A stretch of DNA of 64,000 nucleotides from Protea cynaroides (Eukaryota > Streptophyta > Magnoliopsida > Proteales > Proteaceae): positions 7,098,663-7,162,662 of the forward strand of contig CM053276.1 of assembly GCA_028583415.1 (NCBI GenBank). The letters run 5' to 3'. Every line of letters starts with the position of its first letter. Position 1 is the first letter of the stretch. A program made the position numbers and the translations under genes. Of the stretch, positions 12,153 to 24,100 are shown one piece after another. Under the pieces are notes generated by a model. That model worked only from the letters and a program-made list of their open reading frames with translations. It made no database searches and was not told the DNA's origin.

Positions 12153-15100
12153 TGAAAGCCGTGCGAATCACAGCAAACTCAGCACTTGTAATGGGAATAG
12201 AAAGCCGGTCGTTGGTTTTCAGATTAGTATTGACAACAGCTGCAAATAGGCATAGACAAAAGATGTAGATGTCAGCATGCAATAAAGAATAGAAACAGGT
12301 AGGACAAATTTGATTCATGCATGACTACAAAATTCCAAAATTTTAAAAATTGCAAAAATATCAAGCAAACGAATAGTGACAGAAATAGAATTAGAAGCTT
12401 CTGTATCAGAAAAATAAGAAATATATCTATAAAAGACACATTCCCAACAGTAGTCCTCACAGAAAACCATAAGGTTATTTCTTCTACATAATACTATATC
12501 ATCTAGCAGTTCGGAAGAGACTGACTTTCTAAATACACCTCATACTTTTAGGACCACTGTAAAATAATACCATAGCAACATAAACTGCTGCAAATGCAAC
12601 CAATTAACTACAAATATGTAAGAAAATAACCTTCAACCATAAAAACCACCAATGACCAACTTAAATTTGAAGAACGGCAGGAGGGTAATCAATAACTCAT
12701 CCACCAAATTTCCACAGATGAGTTAGAGAAATAAAGAAACTAAAGTTGAAAATCAGAAAGAAGATTTACAAGTGTCTTTTTGTTTAAAATGATGTGCTTT
12801 GGAAAAAAAAAAAAAGAGCCTTAGTAAAGATGAATTAGTTCATAGGCTTACAAGGCTTCCATTATGTGCATTTTATACAAGGAAATTAGGAGATGGGAGA
12901 TCAACTTTTGCATTTTATATTCTTTGGAGGGATAACAGTCAAAGTAAATGTCCTTGTATAATACTTCTTGAAATTTTTTTTTTTTTTTTTTCATCTTTAG
13001 AGCAACAATCTTTCATCTCACTGGAGAATTTTATTCAGATAATAACAGAGTTTCTAATCACCTAAAGATTTAGGATCAAGAAACCACAAGAAAACCAGAA
13101 TCGCATGAAGGTAGAAACCAAACCAGCAGAGGAAAAAACTTATTAGATCAATCAAAATAATGGCAGGAAACTCTGGTCAAGACAGTTGTGCAGGGAGAAT
13201 GTTTCACTAAAATTTAACAAACCAATAAATCGGCAGATACTGAAGATTCCTTCTAGAAAGAGGATTCTGGAAAACCTGGTTAAGTAGAGAAACCAATAGC
13301 AGGGAAATGGAACTCAAACCAGAATTCAAAGAACGAGCAGATTTGAAGATTAACAACAGTACGCCTTAAACATTAATCTAGAAGCAGACTTGGAATTAGA
13401 TCAGAAAACAGAGAATTTGAAGTAAACTTGAAACAGGACCCTTCAAATTGAAAAAGATTTTTGTGTCTTTAAAAACAGTAATCTAAAGCTAGAATTCAGG
13501 ACCATAAACGGAATAAAATCTGAATCTATATACAATTAAGCCAAAGCTTCATCTTCATTACACTAAATACATGTAGGGCATAACTCCAAAAAAACTCAAA
13601 CAAAGTCTAAAACTCCTCCAGTCAATAGCTTGCTTTGGAGGTCTTAACCGAATAGGATCCTATAAAATAATAAATAAAAAAGACTGAAATAGGCTGGATT
13701 AATAGTAACCTGATCCAGCCCCACTATTATATTAGTAATGAAGATAGAACTCTGCACAGACCACACGATTGGGATAACCAATTCTGGACCACTGAAACAG
13801 ATTTGAAACAGAAAATTGGATCATTTCAAGATCTGCAAGCCATAATCTGGCCCAGAAAACTGAAAAAACTGGACCAGGTTGAACCACAAGGTCTTCTCCT
13901 TTTATTTCCTCTCCTGAAAGATGGATACTACATCAGATACACCTTTTGCCAGGGCATTCGTGAAAAGATAGAAAATACAGAAAAGAAGATTGAAGGTTAA
14001 AGAGCTACCATTTTTTTATTGCCCACCCCCCACCCCCCACCCCCCAACCCCCAGTTTTTGACTTTGCTTTTGGACATTGGAAGAAAGGGGAGACGTGGGG
14101 GTTCGGGTGTTCTTGATTGGGTCGCTCTTTCTCTTTCAACCTCTCCTTGTTGGACTTCCCTTGTCCTTGAGGCCCTCTTGTATTTTCCCTTGGTTTCTGG
14201 TTTTTCTAATATATTTTTTCTTTGTTGTATATATGATGCAGAACATGTGGGGGCTGTTCCTACTTCTGTCATTTCTTGTATTTAAATTATGTCATTTCTT
14301 TTTCTTCTTTTTTTTTTACAGCATTTAAACCCTTATTTACTGTTCACGTGAACAGTCCCCCCCCAATGGTAATTTTATTTAAAACAAGGAGTTGTAACTG
14401 CTTATCCACGTCCCCACCCCCCACTCTCCCTTTGTAGGCTTTTAAAGCCATTTATTTCTTCTTCTTTTTTTGGGCATGAACAATAAGGCAGTGAATAAAA
14501 AAATGGAACTCTCTCACTGATTGTAAATTTCTCTCCTCTCCCTCTCTATTCTCTTCTCCCTTTCTTCCCTCCTATGTTAATTCTGTCACTACCCCTCTTT
14601 TCTTCTTCTTAATTCTTAAAGTTGATTATCTTTCCTGAAATCTGTGACCCCCATCCCTTTTATTGAGTTATCCTCTCTCTAATTCTTTTTCTTTGTTTCT
14701 GTACTGGTTCCCACCCCATCACTATAGGTGGTTTATGTCCACTTTAGGAAATTTCCATGTGCTCATAGATCGTCATCACTCAGTAATGGATTTTGAATCT
14801 GTTATCGGAACCAGAACTACTGTCTCTAATCTGTTAAAAAAATGCGAATTTTCAAGGCTGAGTTTACTTCATCTAAAGAGTGTCATGAAGCCCTTGAACT
14901 CCGTTTCCATGATCCTCTGCTCTGGAAGACAGGGAGGTTGTCACTCCAAGAATTTCAGGTCATTCACTATTAGTCATTGATGTCCTTTTCAAAAATCTTC
15001 ACACTCTGGAAGACAATGGGACTCTGTCCCCATGATATGCAGGTAATTGTAAATATTGTTTTCTTGTTTCTGCTTTGGGATGATCTCGACCCTCCTTTCG

Positions 15101-18100
15101 CAATTAATAGAAAACTAAATGGACAAACAATAAATTAAATAATAAATAAGATATCTTTTATCCAATAAAAATAAAAAGAAACCCATGAAAAGTTCATTGT
15201 TGTCTAAACTTACCCCTTCAGATCATAGAAAGGTGGTAAATGTTGCTAAATGTTGCAAGGACAACATGAAAACTAGATATGGAGAAAGGATTCGTCAAGC
15301 TCTTCGACCACAAGAGACCTATACTATACAACTACCTACTATTACTACTACTTAGTTTGCAGTGACCTATATTATGCTACTACTAATACTAGGTTCATAA
15401 TAACCTTAACTGTGCTGCTTCTGCTACTTGGTGCGCAGCAACCTATACTGTGCTGCTACTTTTACTACTGCTACAGTGCTACTGCTAATGCTACTGCTAC
15501 AGTGCTACTGCTAATGCTACTACTAATGCTGCTGCTACTCCTACAATTGTTGTTGTTGCTGCTACTACTGCTACAACTACTATTTACTTTCCCTGTGAAG
15601 AACCTATGATGTTCGGTATTCGTGAGTTGGTGTTACTACCTGAAGACAAGTGTTGTGTTTCATATTTATTCTTATTATTCCAAACTGGAGCATGTTCAAG
15701 CTTGAGGGAGAGTGTTGAAGATTGTACCGTTTTGGTTCTGCCTAGGTGCCAACTAAGCCTGTCCAGGTGTCACCTAGCTTAGTGCTAATTTTTTTTCAGT
15801 TAAAGTCCTAGTTTAATTTTAATTCTTCTGAAGTTTACTTAGACTCTAATACTTGTAATTTTTCTTACTATAAATAAGATAGAGGTGAGAGGGAGATAAC
15901 TAATTTGATCCATTCTCTCCCCTCTCCATACATTCACTCATCTTCTTCTCTTCTCCTTCTTTTCTCTTTCTTTTCTATTTTGTTATAGTTTCCAATAGAA
16001 AAACAAGGGGTGATCTCACCCCTCTTGCTTATAGATGCAAATTGTAGGATTGGACAAGTAACAATCAAGGTTAACGGAACAATGGAAAAAGTATCGAGCA
16101 CGAACAGGAGTTATTAGAGACCAGGCTCTGATACCATGTAAATTCTGAAGAGAAAAGCAGAAGAGTGGAGAAGAAGAAATGGAAAGAAGAAGAGACAGCT
16201 GTAACTCTGAGAGTTTCAATTAATGAGTTGAGATACCTAATCACTTCAATATATATAATAAGGAGACTACACAATCCTAGAAGGGCAGATAAGTAAAAAC
16301 CAATGAAAATAAGAGAGAGAGAGAGAGGGGCTAACATCGCTCTCGAGATTAGCACCCTAAAAAGGCAAATAAGTAAAAATAAGCAAAATAAAAGAGAGAG
16401 AGAGAGAGGGAGAGGCTAACATCGCCCTCGGGATTAACGCCTGGGTTTATGGACAGAACAGAAATTAACAAAGGCTTTCAAGTTTTTCTTTCTTTCTTTC
16501 TTTCTTTCTTTTTTTTTTTTTTTTTTTTTTTTGTGGGGGAGGGAGGGGGGATGGCTCCAGGAAATTATTTCCATTCTGAGAGAAATCTTATTTCCTTTGA
16601 AGCTAAAATCAAGAAAAAACACCCCCCCCCCCCCCACACACCCAAAAAAACAAAGTGGGGAGATATAAGATCCATACAATTAAATCTGAAAGATAGAAAG
16701 AGGTTCCATGCATCGTGATGAGGCTTATTTTCACTAATTATCGATGTCAGGAGGGGGGGCGGGCGGTGGGTGGGGTAAAGCTCAATGCTGGCATCACTGA
16801 TCATACCCCAAATATTTAGCCAGAAAACTAAGGAGGTAAGGAATAAATTCATGGTTGAGAACTTTGAAGAGCCCCACGCATCACTGGTAGTAAAAACGCA
16901 ACCCAAGCCAGCAGATTCAGCCATCTACCATCTCCCAAACCAGCAGAGCCAGCAGGTTAATCAAGTCTTAAAGCAAAGCTTGTTCCTACTATTAGATCCT
17001 CTGGAAAGCAAGTTGCAAGCTGTAGTCATGCAGGGACAATCCTGCATGTCCCACCACAGGAAGAGGAAAAAGCATTTTAAAAGGTGCGACCTATATACTA
17101 ATCCACAGTAGTCCAAAGACAACACAGGCAGCACCCTTGTAACGAGTTTACTAAGAACCAATATGATGAAATGGAGGAATAAAATAAAACATAGTTTAAT
17201 CCTAGAATCGTGTAGCCTTGCGTGAACAATTTTATTGCCAACTAAAGCATTCCCATTACCCATATGTTCTTATGAACTTACATAATTTAAACTTGAATTT
17301 TGCAAGATAAAGATCTCCCAAATTTAAAAAAAAAAAAGGGCGTCCCAATGCATTAGGCTCCCGCTATTGCAGGGTCTGGGGAGGGGCAGAGTGTATGCAG
17401 CCTTACCCCTGCAATGCAGAGAGGCTGTTTCCGTGTTTCGAACCCATGACCACTAGGTTGCAATATGACAACCTTACCGTCACACCAAGGATCGCCCTCA
17501 AGGAGTAAAGCAATGCCTCTATGGCCAAATTCATGGTAACTAATGACATATAGGTGACTGAATAAACTAGAATAGGGGGAATAAAGGAAAAAGAAAAAAA
17601 GAAAAAAGCAATACATGTAGTTCTAGATTCATGATAACTTTTGAATATAAAAACTGGAAACTAATAAAAAAAATATGATATGACAGTTAAATTTGCATAA
17701 TAACAAAGATGTTATGGAAACCTCATACATTCACACCACAAAGAGAGCAAGAAAATGCTTGTCACAAATAATAAACAAGACAGAGGCTTACTCAAAGTAA
17801 AGAAATAGCCACCACCATCTGCTATTGGTGCAACTGATAGGCTCTTCCTCACTTGACCGGCAAGACTGTTCCAAAAAAATGCCTGCCAACTCATAAAATT
17901 TGAAAATAAAATGCAAATATGCTTAAACTAGTGAGAACAAAATGGTAGCAATACTTGACCACCTGGTCTACTAAAATTGAGATTTTCTAGTATTATAATT
18001 GAGATTTTCTAGTATTATAGCCTCAACCTCATGCCTAGCCTGTTAAGTGTAGCAGCAGTGATGTTTTTGAGCAAAAGATGCAATATTACTAACCTTGTCT

Positions 18101-21100
18101 TCATAGAAGGATCATGGAAAAATTCACAGGAATCATTAGGTCCTAGACTTATCACAGATCCCACTTCAGTCGGTGACAAAGCAAATACCTATAAAATTAC
18201 AAATTCAATCAATTAATCAGGCCTAAGATCAAAAGTTTCTCTTGCATTCAACAGGATGTACTACAACTCTTCAAGCAAATAAAACCAGTCACATAAGCAC
18301 TTAGTGTATCATCCCCGATCCGGGTCTAATCCATAAATCATTCTCAAAGGGCTTTATACTAAGAAAATCCCCAAAATCCAATGAAATATGAGGCGGGTAG
18401 TCAATAGATAAGCAATTTAATATTATCCACTCATAACTCATGTCATAAACTGCAGTGGAAGACTTCTCAATTAACTTAATGTAAATATTTACTTAACTGG
18501 TGACAAAAGAGTGCTTTAAATACATAAAACTGAAGTTGACTACAGATCTGAGGCCAAGCTCACACAGCTTGCCCAACACAAAATACAACATCTCCAAAAT
18601 ACTACTCTAGCAAAATCTGCCGAGGCATTGGGAACCTCATCCCGAATCCATCTCTCATGTCTCTACAAAAGCGGCTACTCATCTGTAAACAATCATCTTA
18701 AAGGGATGAGCCCACTGGCTCAGTGAAGAATAACATAACTACTGCTCTCATAAATCACCATTCAACAATCATATCATATGTATAACATTAAATAAATGAT
18801 TATTCATAACATCTAGTTCATTATGCTTCATTCTCTATTCATATCTTTCAGTCTATACGTTTCTGGATTTCTGATTTGGTATTTCATTATGCTTCATTCT
18901 CTGTTCATATCTTTCTTGCTTCCAATACTTTACTGTTTCAAAGGGTTAGTATTTCAGATTCATCGGGTCGCCCGGTCTTGTCCTTGACACCCCACTGTTT
19001 TGGCTCACCTATTGCTTTTGCCTCAACTGGTTTCCCTTTTCCTTCACTTTGCTGTACTTCTGGCTCATCGGGTTAGCCAGGTCTCGTCCTCCATACCCCA
19101 CTGTTTTGGCTCACCCATCATTTTTGCCTCAAATGATTTGTCCCTTGCTTATGTACTTCAGGCTCACTGGGTTAACCGTGTCTCACCCTCCATTCCCCAC
19201 TGTTTTGGCTCACCTATCCCTTTTGCCTCAAGCGGTTTCTACCTTGCTTATGTACTTCAAGCTTACCCGGTCTCACCCTCCATACCCCACTGTTTTGGCT
19301 CACTTATCGCTTTTGCCTCAAGTGGTTTCTTCCTTTCTTATATACTTCAAGCTCACCGGGTCACCTGGTCTTGCCTTAAGTACCCCTTCTGGTATTGGTT
19401 CACCCCTTCGGGACTTTTACCTCACAGAAGTTTCTTGACTTTTCATGTCTGTTACTTGCTTCTTATTCATTCATACTCATCATCTTTTCATTCTTACATT
19501 TAACTTTTACATAACATGCTTGCACAAAATCATACTTGAATCATGCTCAAAATTTGACATGCTTATCATACTTATACATGAAAAATAAGATTTTCAAGCA
19601 AACACTTTGAAACACATCATCACTCATTCATAGGAAATTCATACATTACAGTCATATACATACTACAGTAGGTATGAAATCCCTCACCTTTCCTTTTTCC
19701 TTGAAAAATTATTCTTCCTTAGTGAGTTGAGTTAAATCTCCAAATTATCTCCTATCATTCCATTAATGAATCAATTAGCTTCTAAACATATGTAATATCA
19801 TGAGAAAAAATCAGTAAAAATGTCTCAAAAGGTCTCTTGTTCCTATTATGGAAGATTAGAATGGAAACCAATTAAAAGACCTCACTGTTTCAGGTCAGGG
19901 CAAATCCGGTCGAACACGTCCGGTCGAACCAGTCAGGCTTAATCTCACACCGGTTGTGAAAAACCCTATCACAATGTCATTCTAGAAAGTGTGTGGTCGG
20001 ACTTTGGGGGTCCGTCCGGTCAAACGGAAGTCTCGGTTTTTCCGACCACACAGACTGAAAAGTTCAGGAACAAGTTCCTGACTGAAATTGAGTTGGGTTG
20101 GGTGAAGGGGTTCCTTCTTCACCCATCTTCAACCTCAGGTTTAGGTCCCTAAACATCATTCTAAAGTCCCAACTTCAATTTTATTACATTGTATGATCCT
20201 ATTCATTCATCCAAGACATCATCCATCATTTGTAAATTTGAAAACTTATCTCACTACCTCTTCTTCTTTTCTTTCAAAAGTTTCTGCCATCAATAGGTCA
20301 TTTGAGGTCTGCAACTTGCAGAACCTCAAGAAATCGTAACATGCAAGGGTTTTAACATTACAAGAAAAGAAAAAAAGGCTTGCTTACTTTAATGCAAGTT
20401 AAAACCACAATCAAAATCAACGACTCAAGCCTCTTTCAGAATTTCGATTTCAGCTCAACTCTTCAAAAATTTCTGCAATTTCTTAACATCAAGCTTCCAC
20501 GAATTCTGAGTTTCACACTTTGGTTCAATCCAGATTAAACATTCTCTCCTTTTAGTTCAGATTCGGTTTCAACATCCAAAACTCCCAAATTTCAGATTTC
20601 TCCTCTAGAACAAACATCCAACAATCTCATTTCCTATTCTTGACAGGTTTTCACTTTAAAACTCACTCCTGCACTCTTTTTTGCCAACGAATTCAGCAAA
20701 ATGAACTCCCATGGAATCTCTTGCTAATTATATTTTTGTTTTGTTTTCCATGTGATTTGTGAATTGTCCAAACCGCCTCATAAGAGTTCTTCAAAATGCT
20801 TGCATGGGATTAAAACCCATAATCCTAAGGTACCCTTAAAATGTGAAATGACCATATTGCCCCTCTATTCACATCTTGCATGTGCTTGCATGAATGGTGC
20901 ATTCCTAATTCTTGGTACCCTTATAATTCAGTTAGCCAAAATGCCCATCACTTGATCTCCCATTTACAAAACAACCAAACCAATAGAAACTCATGCAAGT
21001 ACTATTAGCCAATAGTGGGTTGCCACATCATTTCACTAAGTTTAAACCCTATGCATGCATTCTATTGTCATATGTGGATGCCACATAGGCAAGTGGGGTC

Positions 21101-24100
21101 CATCACTCTCTTACAAAAATAAAAATTTATATCAACTTGTCTCCAACAAGACTTTGATGCAGATCAGGACCAAGAGAAGGGGCCGAGAAAGTTCAGCTGG
21201 GCCAGGCCAAGCCTAGGCCCATTCCTGCAGCAGCTGAGATCTCTTTACCGCTAGCCCAGCAGCCAGATTTCCAGAATTTCAGCCAGCAATCATAGCCTAG
21301 TTTAGTTAGGATTTTATTTAGTTTCCTATTTTGTAGGTTGCTTATTTCCATTGTTAGTTTCTTAAAATATAGGCTAGAAGTTTAGAGATTTTAGTTACTT
21401 GGAAACTAAGACTAAGTTTCCTAATTTTATGTTTTTAGAAACTTTCATTTTCCTATGTTTTAGAAACTTCCTAATTATAAAAGAGGTTTAGATTTCCTTA
21501 ATTTCAGTTTGGACTTTCCATTCTAGTTGTAACTCTTCAAAGGCTATAAATAAGAGTAAGAGAGGCCGGCAGCAGAGAGAGAAAGAGTTAGCCAGAGTTT
21601 AATATTAAATTCTAATTGACCGAAACTCCTATTTTGTTCATTCCCGTTTTCAGATAATAGTGATTTTTTGAAAATTCATAACTTTTTCATCCATGGTTGG
21701 ATCATCTTCAAATTTAGGTATGTTATCAAGCACATCCTAAAGTACTTCCCCTCCAAGTTTAAAGACCTTCCAACGGCTGAATCTCAAGATAAATGAGTTT
21801 TTCCATAATTTTATAATTCTGGTTTCTAAAATACCTGTTTGAGACCTAAGGACAAGATTGGTTTCGATCTCACCCATTGGATCAAGCTCATCTTCTGGGA
21901 TATTATTCCTAATATCCTAAGGATCAAGGATCCCAATTTTTGAAGCATTCTTACAGACGGATTTGAAGTTGTGGAATTATTTGTTTAATTTCAATTACTA
22001 TTAATTCTTTAAATTTGGGTTTGGACTGAATAGAGATCCTGCTTGCCCTTAGGTCTCAAACAGGTATTTTAGCAAACCAGAATTATAAAATTATGAAAAA
22101 AATTCACTTATCTTAAGATTCAGCCGTTGGAAGGTCTTTAAACTTAGAGGGGAAGTACTCTAGGATGTGCTTGATAACATACCCAAATTTGAAGGTGATC
22201 CAACCATGGATGAAGTAGTTATGAATTTTCAAAAACCACAATTATCTGAAAATGGGAATGAACAAATTGGAGTTTCGGTTGAGTCTCACAACCAGTGAGA
22301 CTCAATCAGAATTTAAATTGTGAGACTCAACCAGAATTTAATAGCCTTTCTCTCTCTCTTTCTCTACTGCCAGCCTCTCTTACTCTTATTTATAGCCTTT
22401 GAAAAGTTACAACTAAAATGGAAAAACAAACTAAAATTAAGGAAATCTATACCTCCTTTATAATTAGGAAGTTTCTAAATCATAGGAAAAGGAAAGTTTC
22501 TAAAAACACAAAATTAGGAAACTTAGTCTTAGTCTCCAAATAACTAAAATTTCTAAACTTCTAGCCTATATTTTAGGAAACTAACAATGGAAATAAACAA
22601 CCTACAAATTCGGAAACAAAATAAAATCCTAACTAAACTAGGCTATGTTTGCTGGCGGAAATTCTGGAAATCTGGCTGCTAGGCTAGTGGTAAAGAGAGA
22701 TCTCGGCTGCTGCAGGAATGGGCCTAGGCTTGGCCTGGCCCAGCTGAACTCTCTAGGCCCCTTCTCTTGGTCCTGATCTGCATCAGACTTACACCTTCAT
22801 ACTTCCATAAACCAAACCACGGGTCAAACCACTAGACCACATGACTCACAAGCAATAAATCACAACTTAAAATATTTAATACTTAACTCATAAGCAACTA
22901 AATACAAAAATGTACGCATGTAAAATATTGTAAATACACTATGTAATACATCATTTAGTCATGAGATCACGAAATATAAAACTCAACATTAACATATACA
23001 AACAAACAACTCACCTAAAAGGGTGGCAGAATTACAAACCCCCAATGTATCCTATCTTCATTAATTCATAGATGTTAAAAAAAAAATCAAATTTTGCCTG
23101 CTTTCTCAGGATCTGGGGTGTTACACTTAGGCTGTGTTTGGTTTGACCAATGCATTTGTGCTTGGAATTCTACCCTCAGCAGCGATTTGCTGCTGCAGAG
23201 CTTACCTCATATGAATACTTGCCCAAAATTTAGCTGTTTCTCCTCCACTTTGCGATGCACTGTGGAAAGCATCACCTGCACACCCATACACATCTCAAGT
23301 CACAAAGACCTGAGGAATTGTCCCACAGTCATGCAACCAAACATAGTCATAACCACCATGGTGTTATGAGTCACATCAGTTGCATGGACACTTCTGCACA
23401 GCCAGAGTATCTGTGTTGACATGACAGTATGACACAAAATGGGTATGGGCATATAGGATATGTGTCTGACATGCACCCAGAAGTTGGACGCTTGGACATA
23501 GTTGTGAAGAACAAGAAGAATAACCCCCTTTTATTGAGATATGAATACCATTGGGAGATGTAGCTAAGCCCTGCACCATACTTTTTTTTGGACACCCAAT
23601 CCTGTATTCCAATATCCAAATTTTAGGAACTGGTAGTCCTCAGCCCCATAGTTCTAAATCTCAGTGAGATCTCGAAAATCTCGACCTCACTGAGACGAGA
23701 TCAAGATCCAAGATTTAAAACCTTTCTTGGCAAATTAACTGTACCCAAACCATGTAACATGATGATGGACAAATAAGACAAGACGAAAAGGCACCACAAA
23801 GAAATTTTACCTGCTTCTTTTGCCAATCATATTTGCGTTGCCCAATAGCAGGACAAAAAGTCAGCATCATCGCACCCATCCGATCAATTCTGACACCTCC
23901 TGTCTGTCCCAGAAAAAAGGACGAACAATAATAAGCATCATTCAAATTTATAAGCAAAAGCAAGGAACAAAATATAAAATAAATTAAACAAACATACATC
24001 CAGTTTCCTAAATGTTGGAAGTGAAGGATGTATAGCGAAGGCAGCTTTGCCCTTGTAAACAGTATAATCCGCAAAGATCTTGCCCGAATGATTCCCTGAA

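Larger units (their letters stand above)
18305..23125. mobile_element. Large solo-LTR-like insertion (TG...CA, 5-bp TSD)
   Basis: A 4.8-kb block starting TGTATCATCCCCGATCCGGG and ending GATCTGGGGTGTTACA, flanked on both sides by CTTAG (18300-18304 and 23126-23130), a perfect 5-bp target duplication. TG...CA ends with a GATCC/CCCC motif resemble long LTRs of Ty3/Gypsy Tekay/Del-type elements. No gag-pol, PBS or polypurine tract was recognised inside, so it is best read as a solo LTR. It contains a minisatellite (18953-19440) and a nested 1.6-kb palindromic insertion (21155-22785). Without the nest it is about 3.2 kb. It sits in WHIRLY2 intron 4, 112 bp from exon 5. A relative is at 42009-44360. 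Confidence 0.75.

Noticed and set aside
13997..14328. Overlapping short frames on both strands
   Set aside because: Built on C-rich and T-rich simple sequence; no family motif.
15412..15609. Leucine-rich short frame
   Set aside because: Translation of a CTG/CTA microsatellite.
16434..16924. Several short frames on both strands
   Set aside because: Homopolymer and tetranucleotide runs generate them; no conserved domain.
18953..19440. Regularly spaced repeats resembling an array such as CRISPR
   Set aside because: Contiguous degenerate units without unique spacers, in plant DNA: a minisatellite.
19000..19503. 167-residue open frame
   Set aside because: Produced by the minisatellite; the peptide repeats with the DNA unit and has no Met-led gene context.
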